Assembly: GCF_008831285.2 (NCBI RefSeq) | Contig: NC_045139.1 | Location: forward strand, 17,528,354 to 17,592,353 | Source of the DNA: Nymphaea colorata | Lineage: Eukaryota > Streptophyta > Magnoliopsida > Nymphaeales > Nymphaeaceae | Reading direction: 5' to 3' | DNA: 64,000 nucleotides | Shown here: positions 38,024-50,283 of the stretch, one piece after another | Layout: the number at the start of each line of letters is the position of its first letter | How positions within the stretch are numbered: the first letter of the stretch is position 1 | The notes under the pieces: model-generated | What the model saw: the letters and a program-made list of their open reading frames with translations, nothing else | What the model was told of the DNA's origin: nothing | Databases searched by the model: none | Position numbers and translations under genes: made by a program

Positions 38024-41000
38024 ATGTCATCCAAAAAGAAGAATTATAAGGAGAAGCTCATCCGTCGAAAGTAATTCCCATGTTCCCTCATGGTTTCTTA
38101 TTTCCCCCTCCATTCTCTGCTGTTTTTTGGTTCATCGAGTAATTTGTTGAGTGCTATATCTTCTTCAGACATTTTATCAATGCAAACGTTAGGATGCTTA
38201 ACGTATTCCATTATGCACGTCATGGGAAGTTGACTGGAAGAATATGCTAATGGCTAGTTAGTGGTTGTTTTTGTTCTTCCATTCATGTAATGTTCTAATA
38301 GTTTCCTATAACTATTGCATGTTTGTGCACATGCTGCTGTTTACTTCAGTCACAGCTTGGTCGAGGAAAAGTAGTTGTGAAGCTGCTTTTGTTTGCAGAT
38401 GACTTGATTCATTGAGAACCATCTCCAAGTCTGAAATGGAGAAGGAAATCCTGTTTCGCGTAGTGTTTGTTCTATGTTGTCAAAGGCCCTCCTAGGCTAT
38501 CAGGCTTCGCTGATCGTCTAAGCTAGCTGGTTTTATGTGACCTACCATTTGAAAACGCCTAGAACATAATCTAGGATGCTAGGTTTGCTTAGGTGTTCAA
38601 TAGCCTAGGCTTTTCTCATTGGCGACATAATTGTCGCTCTTTTTCTCTTTTTTTTTGTTTTTCCTTTTTTCTTCTTTTGAGGCATAACTTTTTTCTTCTG
38701 CTTTTGTGTAGTTTATTGAATTTTTTTCCTGTTGCATGTGATTTTTCATTAGAAGTACATGTATGTGTATATGCACAGTTATATATATAGTTACGATTAT
38801 AATTCTTATGCTATTATACTTTGAATATTTTGTGTATTTTAAGTTTTAAATTCTCACATTTATGTATGCATATTATCTTCTTAATACTTATGAATTATGA
38901 TTATATGGAGGATTTATGTTTCCTTTTTTTTTAAATTAGTTCAATAATTTTAGCTTTTGTTTTATGATTTTACTTTTAGAAATTAGAAATATACATTTAG
39001 TAGTTAACGTTTAGGAAATGGTAAGATTTGGCACAATCTATAACATTGGTGTTTACTTCCAAGTTTTTTTTTTTTTTGGGGGGGGGGGGGTGCTACTTAA
39101 CTGTTAAATTTTAGTTGTTCAACCTCATTAAATTTGATCTTTCAAACTTTGATTATGTTTGTTATTATGTTATGAAATGCTTAACGTGTTTGTGTTATTG
39201 TTCATTCTAATTGCTTTATTGTTGTAAGTTGATGATTATAGCCCTGTAGATTTTGCGTTTGGAAATGCTGTGGATTTGTTAGTTATTTATTCTAACAATT
39301 AGTATTGCAGTTTACTGGATTTATTCTTTGGTGGTGGTTCAATGCTCCTAGTCTTGCCTAGGCTGTGGATGTATCTGATTGCCTAGACTGTTATATTTAT
39401 GTGTATGTATGTGACTGCGTGTGTACTTAGTTGAATTATTTTATACTATTTTAACAATTTTTATGTGGCTTATGTTACTGCATCTGTGTTTACATATTTG
39501 ACAATATATAACAGCATTTAACGTTGCATTTTATTAGCTTCTACATTTTTGTCCCCTTTCTTTGGGTACCCTTGAAGCACCTTGTCGGCTTGTCCAGCCT
39601 ACGTGTGCCTAGGTGCATACTTTACCTACTGCATCGGCTCCACTAATGCTTTTAACAGCATAATTTGTATCCAAAAAATTTAAACTAACTTTCGAAGATG
39701 TGAAACTATTTCCCTTCCCTTGATCTGGTTGTACATTTATAGGTAGTTCTGTCGACTTGACTGTCACAAACATTGGCTGTTAACTATCAAATTATTTTTC
39801 CAAAGTGAAAACTGAAATTTGAATTCAGGTCCTTATCATCTTCATCTTTAGGACAATGGCCTTTCTCTGGACGTGGCTTTATTTGTGGAACTCCTTTATC
39901 AGATATGGATGATAATTCTTCTTTTCCATACGGATAGATTAATATGTGGATTCCTTTGATGTTTCTATGAAATACCATGTACCACATGCATTCACTTATA
40001 TAATTTTTCTTACTTTTTGGCCTCGACGACCTTCAAATTGGTAGTTTCTGGATCTTAGATTATGTACTGACAATTATAAAGGTGACCTAGACAAAAGACG
40101 GACTCCTCTAACTTAGGAAGTGGCACTGGCATCTTAACAATCTTCTTCTATGAAAAGATGTTTTCTCATGTGTTTGAGGCTCTCTCTCTCATGATTATTG
40201 TTAACAATGGGGTTTGGATTAAGAGAAATGTAAGCCATTTTTTGCTGTTTTATGTTATATAGTTGCATGCTGTTCATGTTCATACATAGAGAAAGTTGAT
40301 GGATTAGATATAATCACCAATTGTTTGGTTTCACACGAGCCTTAAAGCATGGTACGGTGAAGTTCTTTACTTTCTGATGGCCTTCAACCTATGTCACATC
40401 ACATGCGTGTGGGTGCGATTATTTAAAGAAAAAATTGGGTGTAGGTGCAGCAAGAGTATATATATATATATATATATATTTATGTGTATATATATATATG
40501 TATGTGTATATATGTATATCTGTGTGTGTGTGTGTGTGCATAATAATATATTTTCTTTCTGGTTGAAAATCATAATTTATAAGAAGGTCAATGGGTAATT
40601 TTTATAATTTTATGTTGAATAAAATAAAATCTTCTTTTTAATATTGGTAGCCCTGTCATCCTTTAAAAAGGTTGACCAGGTGTAGTCCTTTTCAAAGGAT
40701 AGGAGAGGGAGAGAGAGCAAGCATGACTTAGAACAACTGAATAGGCAGAGAGACATGAGGGGAAAAATGGGAGGGAAAGATAGAAAGAGAGAGAGGGAGA
40801 GCAAAAAAAAAGGATAGAGAGACAGAGTGAGAAAGAGAGAGAAAGAGAGACAAAAAAAGAAAGGGAAAAAATTAGAAGGGAATATGGTGAGGATGCGGTC
40901 AGCAGAACCCAAATGCACGTTGACCACGCTCGCATGCATGTTGGAGCGGTACCCGCATCACATCGACATGGGTGCTACTCCTTTTTCGAAGAGTCCGTGT

Positions 41001-44000
41001 GACATAGTCTTCAACTTGTGTGATGGTGTTACTGGACTTTCTCGTTTATCAGAATCACTGTCCTATTTTTCTAACAAACTCTTTTCTTTTTTTGTCCTTT
41101 TTTGTATTTGAAATGGTCAGAGAAGAAAAGCAAGATGAACCTGAAGTACCAAAATACCGAGATCGTGCAAAGGAGCGCAGAGAAGACCAGAATCCAGACT
41201 ATGAACCAACTGAACTTGGGTCTTTTCATGCAGTTGCACCACCAGGAACAGTTGACCTTAGGTGAAGATTTATCTCTTGTTTCTGTCTGTTATGGACTGA
41301 CTGCAATCATGCTCCCTGAAACTTCTCCAGATGTTTACTCAACAATATGGTTGTCTGCAGGAGTGCTGATGCACATAAGATATCAATTGAGAACAGTAAA
41401 TACCTTGGAGGTAAGTGTTGTTCCATTATTTTAAATTCACGATTATTTAAGCTGGCATTTCCAGTGCTAAAATTAAAATAAACAGTAGTGGATAGAATTT
41501 AATACTCAGAATGACAACTGGTGGTTTTCTGTCACCATATCCCAAGCTTAATGTGTTCTTTTGCAGCCAATGTTCCAATATCTTTAGTTTATCTAGCGTG
41601 GACCCATTGCGCGTATTTGCTTACTGAAATGTCTGGCCTCATTATGGTTATTTGGTCACTGAAGTCTTAACATCTTTGTGATATTTGATAAAGCATAGAA
41701 TATTATCTTCATCTTCAGGTCTTGCTTTTCTTGTTTAGACTTCATTTGCATGGGTTCTTGATAAATTTATGTGTCACTGGTACGTAGGGTACTAAGGTGT
41801 CTTCATAACCTTCTACATAAGCAGTTTGAGAATGTACTTGTTGGCTTCCATTTTCCATTTTATTGTAAATTATCCTAACATTTGCTGAATCATTACTTCT
41901 CAGGGGATGTGGAGCACACACATTTGGTTAAAGGCTTGGATTATGCATTACTTCACAAGATTAGGAGTGAAATTGATAAGAAACCTGAGGTTGCAGGTGA
42001 AGAAGATGGAAAGTCTAGGTATGTTTAAATGCTCTAAAATGATGTTCCAGCTTGCTGTTTCGAATGATTCTTGTGACAAATAAGTATGACTAGTTGACTT
42101 TCTAATTATCTTGAATGCTTTAAAGACTAAGGTGATGAAAGTTCTCAGTTTGTTGTTTCTAGTTGATGTTTATTGATAGAGCTGAATCTTTCTGTTCATT
42201 TTCTGATCAAAGGAGAAATTTGATAATACCCTTTTATTAAATGGTCAATGAGCCTTTATATTGATGTCATAATCTACCAAACATATCTATGTCTGAGCTT
42301 TTGTTTGGTCAAAATCCACTTGCATGTGCTATTGGATTTAATGTGTTGATAGCACCATTCTTGGTCCAATAAGAATGTTGTCTTTGGATGACAATGGTGC
42401 ATATCCCTGTTTTTAAAGAGAGGTCTCACTATTACCTTTTTCTTATCTCCTTTGCTGGTTTTTCCATTTCATCTAGTAATATATGGTTTTTGTCATTTTC
42501 AGAGGTTCTAAAGAAGATCAGCCATTGTCGTTCCGCAGTGCTACAACAAAGGTTCACTTTTCTAGACTCCAAGCATGTTAGCCTTTTGCATCAGGAAAAT
42601 TTGGACCTATTGCTAGTGAAAATGCATTAATCACATTTCCGTCTTTCTTCTTTCAGACAGTGTATCAATGGATTGTCAGACCGCAAAGTGCCATAAAGGC
42701 TAATGAAATGTTCCTTCCTGGCCGGATGTCATTTGTCTTCAGCATTGTAAGTTTTGAGGTTCTTATTATGTTGAGCTTGCCCTCTTTTTACAATGCTATG
42801 CTAGCTTGAAATTATTTGCTGTAGGATGCCCTTTGATTTTGGTTAATGTCATTTTCTCTTTCAAAAGTTGAATTGTTCCTTTTTTTTTGTGAAAATTGAT
42901 TCCAAACCTGCTTTTGTATCAGCTTATTTCTTGTTCTTTAGTCTTCATGGAGGTGTTGTTCTCCTTATCCAATTTGCTTTTTCTGTCATGGCACAGTCAA
43001 CTTCTTCTATTTATACTATTGATATCTTTTTGCCTTTTTTTTATTACCCTTTTGGCTTTTAATTGCTAGAACCTGAAATAGACATCCAAGATTTGTGTTT
43101 TTAGAATTTCTTCTGGGTAGTAGTTGACTTTTCTTGAGCTATCTATTTATAGTTCTCATTGTGAACTATCTGATTCTTATTAGGAGGATAAATTTTCTCC
43201 TGATATTCCTACCACATTGCATCGAAGCAAAGATGACTGTCCAGTTCCACAGGTTTGTATTTTTTGCTTTACTCTCAGGTAAAGTTGCTCTTTGCTTGTT
43301 GGTACAACATGCTTATGGATCTTTATGATTGCAGGAAATGGTTACCGTGAGTGTGGATGGTTCTGTACTTGAGCGTATTGCTAAGATAATGTCTTACCTT
43401 CGTCTGGGATCTTCTGGAAAGGTTCTGAAAAAAAAGAAAAAAGAGAAGGATAGAACAGAACTGAAAGGTTTGGTCCTGCTGAATAAACTGTTCCTTTTAA
43501 AATATTGTGCTCCCTTTCCTTTTTCATTTCACCTTGTTAAGGTTTAATGAGTATGAAGGTAATTTAAGGTTCATTACTGAAATTCCTGTTAATTCTTAAT
43601 TTGACAATAGACTGATGGCACATATCAGAAGCAGGGTTTTTTTTTCTTGTGTCAATTGGGTGTGGCTATAGATGCAGGTGTGGACACCGGTGCAAAGCAT
43701 TTTACAGACACACACATACACATATAGCAAATTTTTTTTTTAAGCAAACAAAAACATATATTCATCAAAATATGAGTCTGTCATGTCCAAGCCATGCCCC
43801 CAGCCATATTGACGTTCTTACGCTGCCGCTTTAGTCATGCTTGTGTGACATAGTTTTTCAGAAGATTACCGTTCTAGTCATGCTTGTGTGACAGTTTTGC
43901 CAGAAGATCTCAGTGTCACGCGTCTTGCAGTTGTAGAACTTTTGCAGTATAGGATGCTATCTTTTGTGAGTTCTTCTACTTTGCATCTTGAGTTGGCATG

Positions 44001-46356
44001 ACTTGTTGAATTCTCCTAGTTGATGTCTTATAATGTTCTTGGAATGTACCATATGGGCCAACAATGAATATCGTCTTGGTTCAATGAAACCTTGCGTTCT
44101 TGATTACTTGAAAAGTGCAGAGGATTTCTTACATCTACCAAATGTTTTTCTTTTTGGTGAGGAAATCAACTGATGTTAGAATACGCACAATAGCACCTTT
44201 TTGTTGTGATTTTCTCGGTAGATGAAAACCTTGGAATATTATGAAGTTTTATGTTTTCTACGGTAACATGTTTATTTCAACCAGCAAAAATTGGTGCTGC
44301 TGTCAATGAAGATGAAGAAAATGAGAATGCATTGCATCATGAAAATGGGGTTTCAGCACATAAAGCTGAAAGAGAAGTGTTGCCACCACCTCCACCTCCA
44401 CGTAAGAACCATGCAAGTTCTGGAGATATACAAACTATAGTTGTTAGTAGAGTTGAAGAGGATGATATTTTCGTGGGGGATGGTGTCAATTATGCAATAC
44501 CTGGAAAAGACACTGGTGCTAGCCCTATTTCTGAGGACATGGAAGAGTCACCTCGTAATCGGGAAAGGCCATCCTACTTTTCTCAGCCCGAATATGGTCC
44601 TGTTCCGCCTGAGCCGATCCAAGATTGGCAACAAATGGTGAGTAGTAAGGCTGACTAATTCACTTGTCATTGTTCTTCTATGTCTATGATTTATTAATCT
44701 GAATATATTCCTGAGCAAATTGTCAAATCTGTTGCTCTAGTTAGTATATAAAGTGTAAGAAAATTTTGTACTGACCCACTTGCCTCATTCTAGGGGTTGA
44801 ATCTTTCTCATTTAATTAAGCTGCTCCATGCTTGTATACGTAATTTTGTTGCCTTTGGATTCTACTTCAGACTGCTCATGTTTTGGAACCTCATGTTTGT
44901 TCATTTTCAACCTTGCACTATCTTCATGAAACCTTGCTATATATTCTTATTCAGTATCTTTTCCTTTAGAAAAGATTTCTATTTATAGTTAAAGTATCAG
45001 TATCTATGAATTTTAGCTGTATCAGATTATTGATTTTTTCTCTCTTCATTTTTGTTGGTAGATATGTTGATGCTTCTAAATCTGCTCTCTCATGGACTTA
45101 CAATCTTAATTTGGCCTCATATTGCAGAATGGTTATGGTGCTGTCTCTGGGCCAGCACTAGCTTCTGGTTACCAGGGTGAGTGGCAAGATTATCAGTATG
45201 CAGAACAGATGGCTTATCCAGACCATTATGTGCAGCAGCCGTTGCCAAGCTATGATACACAGGCATCTGCAGTTGTAAATCAGGATCCTCAATTTATGAC
45301 ACAAGAGGAGAAAGATCGTGGCCTAGGTTCTGTCTTTAAACGTGATGACCGGAGGCTCCAGCAGCTAAGGGAAAAGGATGCTCGAGAGAAGGATCCAAAT
45401 TTCATATCAGAAAGCTATTCAGAATGCTATCCTGGTTATCAAGAGTATAACCATGAAATTGTTGACAGTGATGATGAAGCTGATTTAACTAAAATGGATA
45501 TGGGTGGAAGGGTAAGGATCTTCCTGTCACTATCATGTGCTTGTTTGCTGTTATAAAAACTTACGGCGTGAATATTTCACTCGTTATCAATTTCTTTTAG
45601 AAGAATTTGGTGTGTGCTTCTTCACAAGGGTTCAGTTTACCAGAGGGATCACATGTTTTGTTCCATTTCCTTAATTTTTGTGGTGTGAAGGTCGAGTTGC
45701 TTAGTATCTTGTCAATAATTGAAACCAACATGGTCTACCCTTGTAGCGCCTCTAAATCATGAGAAATTGCATGTCTTTTGCTTTTTCTGCAATGGCGGCT
45801 CTCCCTATGTAGTCGACTCCTTTGGAAGACTTGGAGTTTTGTTACCCTGTTGCATTATCCGAGGTTTTCTTTTTTGTCTCTTAAATTTCTTATTGCTTCT
45901 GTACATGGTTTTTCTTTTAGTGGGAGGGAACCAGGCCAGTCTCAAGTTTGCACATGGACTTGCTTGCTTCTGAAAGTTCGCTTTGTTTTACAAGCTGTAT
46001 TCGCTTCTGCTTAAATTTTTCCTCCTTTTATGGGTTCTGTCATGCGTGCCAATCACATTGTGGTTTCCCTGTTGCAGGCCAAAGGACGGCTTCACCGTTG
46101 GGATTTTGAGACGGAGGAAGAGTGGGCTACTTACAACGAGCAAAAGGAGGCAATGCCTAAAGCGGCTTTCCAGTTTGGGGTGAAGATGCAGGATGGTCGG
46201 AAGACCAGAAAGCAGAACAAAGAACAAAAGCTGACCAATGAGCTGCACAAGATTAACAAACTACTAGCAAAAAAGATGGCCGAAAAAGGTGGGACTTATG
46301 ATGATGGGGAGCAGCATTATGATGACGTACGAACGTCAAAAAAGCTTCGAATATGA
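38024..46356 (+). CDS. SMU2: Spliceosomal RED/IK family protein, SMU2 orthologue
   Basis: Eleven exons join in frame: 38024-38070, 41121-41261, 41361-41410, 41904-42018, 42503-42551, 42657-42746, 43184-43252, 43335-43467, 44285-44637, 45128-45511, 46078-46356, giving 569 residues. RED/SMU2 partners SMU1 in the spliceosomal B complex and affects splice-site choice. The RED N-terminal domain is seen as YRDRAKERRE, SFHAVAPPG (50-58) and GDVEHTHLVKGLDYALLHK. LRLGSSGKVLKKKKKEK follows, then a linker with a PPPPPP run and DDIFVGDGVNYAIPGKD, then EEKDRGLGSVFKRDD, SESYSECYPGYQEY and the RED C-terminal block LHRWDFETEEEW with FQFGVKMQDGRKTRKQN. The start MSSKKKNYKEKL fits the family. Intron 1 is 3.05 kb and repeat-rich. 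A polyadenylation-like AATAAA lies at 46616-46621. Confidence 0.95.
40455..40538. repeat. AT/GT microsatellite
   Basis: Alternating TA and TG dinucleotides with few interruptions, inside SMU2 intron 1. Confidence 0.9.
40701..40872. repeat. GA-rich low-complexity tract
   Basis: Purine-rich run of GAGA and AAAG words in SMU2 intron 1. The apparent Ser/Leu/Phe-rich ORFs on the opposite strand are artefacts of this composition. Confidence 0.85.
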
Positions 46357-49300
46357 ATTGGAAACGGAGCTGGTTGTCTGTTACTATGTGTATCACAGTC
46401 GTATTCTTGTTTAATCTGCATTCCACCTTTGATCCTTCAGTCTATAGGCGAAGATGGCATTTCTATTGTGCTCACTGCTCACGCATCCTCTTCATTGTTT
46501 ATCTGAAGATGCCAGTTATTTTAATAACTGAAGCAGGTCTGTCATCTGCCATTCAATTTTTGAAAGTCGTGCATCTAATCGACCTATTTCCTAATTTATC
46601 TGAAAAATAGTTTGGAATAAAAAAAATAGTATTTGAAGAAAAGCTCGAACTGATCAAAGTTGATGGACTTGACAACAATAGGTGGCCTTCAGGCATCCCA
46701 ATACCGCATTCAACCATCGGAGGGTTCAAAGTCCAACTCAGTTGGATGTGGGAAACGTTACGTGATGCTTATTTTACCTTTACAAGTCCAACTCAAACCC
46801 AATTGGGAGGCCTGATCCGTCTACCAGTGATCCGACTCCCTCGGATGGTCCTTCCGTCAACCGGCTCTCAGTTTTTAGACTCGCGCCTGACACTCGAAGC
46901 CCAATCGCCCATGCCATTGCTCCACGCTTCACAGCTGCTCTGAATCCTCTGATTATTTGCGGCTCCTCAATTGCACGACGGACGTCGGTGGCCGGATGCC
47001 AGGATCAACAGTCGCCCCTGGAGATTGATCTCAGTCTCAGACTGCTTAGTTCCCGTCAACCCTTTCTAGAACTGTCGATGCCGGATTCCGGGAGTCACCT
47101 GCTTCTAAATCTCTCTCTCTCTCTCAATTGGTAGTCCTAGCCCTAGCAATCTGAGGGTTTTGTACTTTGTTGCTTCTAATAGTTGTAGAAGCTTAGGTGT
47201 AATGCTACTATTGTGTTGGTTTAATTACAGAAATGAGAAAACCTGCATCACCCCATGACATGAGATGCAAGTTATTGCTTGCCAAATCTGTTTACAGAAT
47301 ACAGCTTTGATGTTTATATTTTTTTTGGCAGAACGCCGGACGCCATTTACAAAAGGGCCGGGCCGGAACCCCATCAACATGAAGGGGCTTGGTACCTGGT
47401 CCATTTAAAAGCGGGCTGGCCCGGTAGGTGGCCCGGTTTATAGTTTAGAATAAATTGATAAAGTACCGCTTACCTGTCTCGTGGAAGTGGAATTTTCAAG
47501 GGAGTTAGGTGTTACACAAGTCCAGAATTTGAGTGACCCCCAAAAAAAAAAAAATGATTGTACCTGCCCATTCAATACAATTTCCTTTTTTTGCAAGTTT
47601 TTTTCTTTCCAATAATATAATTGATTTGAGACTCAACCCAAACCCCAACTGGGTTGACACTGCCAAAGTAGCTCGCCTCAAAAGGACCGGCACCAACAAT
47701 CTGTACAGAGGAAACTGAACTCCCCAAGTCTTCTACTTCCCATTGGGTCAAGCAAGAAGAATTGGGTTCCAGGGCAGCTTTGGCAAGACAGTGGCTTGCA
47801 TCTGTCCATCAGTCTCAATCGCCGCCTTATTTGAAGTATTAATGGCCGCAACGATAAAGAAAGCCTTCTCTCCAACCATGGCAGTGAAAGTCCTTCGCGC
47901 GTCGCTAAGAGTTCGAAAGTTCGTCAATTTTCTTTGTCTAGAAATGTTTCCGATGAATACAATTCGTCAAACGACTCGGACTCGTGCTTCAAGGTTCAAA
48001 CTGCATTTATTGCGTATATTCACAACAAAGCAAGATTCGAATAGGAACTATCAAATTTCCCACTAAAACTTGTTGGAACAATACTGGAAATAACGTCAAA
48101 CCATATGTGGCAAACGGCGAAGATGAAGTGACAGCCATGAAACAGTAAGGGTCGCCTTAATGGAGGTGGTGGGGCGAGCAGTCTAGCCAAGGTGATGAAC
48201 CGGTGGTTGCCTCGCCATAGCGGTATTGGTGGCGCTAATGGCAGCAGTGATTGATGGTGGCGGAGCCATGGTGGTAAAGTGGTGGCGGCGAGGAGGGCAG
48301 TAGCAAACATGCAGGTAGACGCAGTGAGGGTGAGACTATGGTGCAGGTAGCTCCTGGTGGTTGCAAGTTAAAAACATGGTGGCTGCATTGTTACGAATGC
48401 GCCGCGCAAGTATGCAGTGAAAGAAGGGGTTGCTTTTATAATTTAAAAACAAGTATGTCTTTTTTTAATCATTTCATTTTTTTATTTTCATTTTCATTTT
48501 TATCGTATCAAAAAATTTGTTTTTTTTTTTTGTGAAAAAATACTTTTGTCATTAACTGTGCATGAAATTTTGGAAGGTGGTAGCGGCAACAACAGGTGGA
48601 CTGAAATATTCATATTAAATTAAAACAAGAATAGCTTCTTTTATATATTTATACGTACTTTTGAACATAATCATAAGACATTAAAACGGTGTATGGAAAA
48701 TGCCACCAAAAATTGTTAAGATGGTGGAAGGGGAGGTCCTCCTCGGGTCCGATAGTCGATCCTTCCTCTTAATGTTGCAAGAATTCATGTCGATTTTAAA
48801 GAGTTGAAGAAAAACTCTGCTCGAAAGCTACCCAAGAGCTTGCGACGAATGAAAGTAAGCTGATCATTTATGGTCTTAAAAGATTAAGGACAGTTTCAAG
48901 CAGCGGCAGGATGACACTTCAAAACACATAAAGCATGCCTTATGAAGAAAAGGGGTTGGGTTGAGGCTTGGACAGTTTCAGTTTTTTTTTTAAATGAATA
49001 CACCAATTGAGAGACGGAATTTGACCCAGATTTAAGCTTTGTCCGGCCGGAGCCTTCATCGGGAAAGGGACCCGATGTCCCCCTTCCTCCTGGTAATGGT
49101 GACGCTTGTTCGGTCCCTGCAACTTAGACAAACTGGACGTAAGGGCCAGCCCGTCCGGCCGATGAGCCCAGTCCGGCCCATTTAAAGTTTTAAAATAATT
49201 TTTTAATTATAAAATAATTTTTAAATATAAATATATTGATTAATAATAAATATACATTATTAAAACAAAAAAATTAAAAAAAAATATTTTTTAAATTTAA

Positions 49301-50169
49301 ATGGGGTAAACGGTTTGGTCCGGTCCGACCCGACGGTGGCCTGGCCCAGGCCCGGGCCCAATCAGACCGACCCGACGGCGGCCCGGCCCACACCCACCCC
49401 CTTCACTGGACGCCATTGTTTTTATAACTCATTAACTACATGGGCCACTCCAATGACGGAGCCCAAGAGAAAGATCAACAAAGACCGACTGACTCACATA
49501 CTTTTACAATTTTTTTCAAAGGAAACATTAATTATATCTTTGACAAGCATAATATTTTTTTTTTTATAATTTTCTAGAATTGGAAGAAAAACAAGTCTTC
49601 TACCTTCGTCGTCAAACTGATGCACCGTTCATCTCAGCTGAGTCAAAGTCATCTCCATCCATGAGTCAATGAGAGAGGGAAATACATTAATTGAATCTCA
49701 CGTTAATTGAAAGGCGAAGGCAAGTGTGGGGCATTGTGTGGGCAACTGCCCATGAAGACCAACAAAATATTGCTTATACTCATATTGATATTTCGGGATA
49801 TTTTTTTTTTTCGTTTACATCTTGGTGCCTCTTTCAAAATTTTATAACTAGTGACACTTATCCAGAATTTTCTAGCTCTGCCTTTACATTAATAATTAAA
49901 AGCTTCAACTGTGAATTCATCAAAAGGGAACCCAGCTTATTTATTAGGGCGGCAAGGCAAGAGCCATGTTTTTGCTTTTTAAAATCTGGTTTTTGTTCAG
50001 ACAACAAAGATTAGTTTATATTTCAAACACATGGTCCCTTATTATCAGCCATAACATATAACCTACTTCAGCCAAGGGCTACCAGCTAAGACTTTCAACC
50101 CAAGCAGCATAACGGAAATATGAAAAAATTGAAAGGGGGTATTCTGAAACCTTATATCTTAGGCATGCT
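46357..50169. other. Intergenic SMU2 to first UbiA copy: duplicated flank and repeats
   Basis: No gene is supportable. After the SMU2 3' flank (AATAAA at 46616) there is a GC-rich, promoter/leader-like segment with a CT tract at about 46680-47160. A GGCC-rich block lies at 47330-47445. Segments 48070-48370 and 48870-49130 match, with many changes, 60035-60240 and 60640-60850 downstream of the second copy, so they belong to the duplicated unit. A GGCC/A+T repeat is at 49140-49405. About 49600-50169 matches the region upstream of the second copy. Confidence 0.55.
49140..49405. repeat. Dispersed repeat, GGCC-rich ends with A+T core (copy 2)
   Basis: GTCCGGCCGATGAGCCC and GTCCGGCCC on the left, GGCCTGGCCCAGGCCCGGGC and CGGCCCGGCCC on the right, separated by about 120 bp of almost pure A/T (49187-49305). 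It is the clearest member of the family. Confidence 0.55.
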
Positions 50170-50176
50170 TATAAAT
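50170..50176 (+). promoter_or_regulatory. TATA box of UbiA copy A
   Basis: TATAAAT lies 85 bp upstream of the start codon. The 45 bp before it (AAATATGAAAA...AAAGGGGGTAT...GAAACCTTATA) and the leader after it (CACCATGCA...CTCAACTCAAAC-like) are shared with copy B, where TATAAAAG sits in the same place. Confidence 0.6.
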
Positions 50177-50184
50177 GAAGCACC

Positions 50185-50283
50185 ATGCAGGAGCCCTCCA
50201 ACTCAAACTTGCTCTCTCCTCTTGTAGGTGTTGCACCATCTGTTCTAATCAAGCATGGCATCAGCAGCATCCCTCTTGCTTGA
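50185..50283 (+). promoter_or_regulatory. Overlapping uORF in the leader of UbiA copy A
   Basis: An upstream ATG opens a 32-codon frame that runs past the main start at 50255 and stops at TGA 50281-50283, in the +1 frame. Copy B has the equivalent uORF (55989-56102), same relative frame. A uORF overlapping the main start usually lowers translation unless it is skipped by leaky scanning or removed by leader splicing. Confidence 0.55.

Larger units (their letters stand above)
38071..41120 (+). other. Large first intron of SMU2 (3.05 kb), repeat-rich
   Basis: The intron contains no exon I can support. It holds CCTAGG-rich repeat-like blocks at about 38487-38610 and 39345-39625, a T12/G12 junction near 39066-39090, an AT/GT microsatellite at 40455-40538 and a GA-rich tract at about 40701-40872. 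The coding exon resumes after TGGTCAG at 41120. Confidence 0.65.

Noticed and set aside
40610-40939. Ser/Leu/Phe-rich minus-strand frames resembling membrane proteins
   Set aside because: They are translations of a GA-rich low-complexity tract inside SMU2 intron 1.
46357-50254. Autonomous retrotransposon or DNA transposon between SMU2 and copy A
   Set aside because: No reverse transcriptase, integrase or transposase frame and no LTR pair found; only short non-coding repeats and duplicated flanks.
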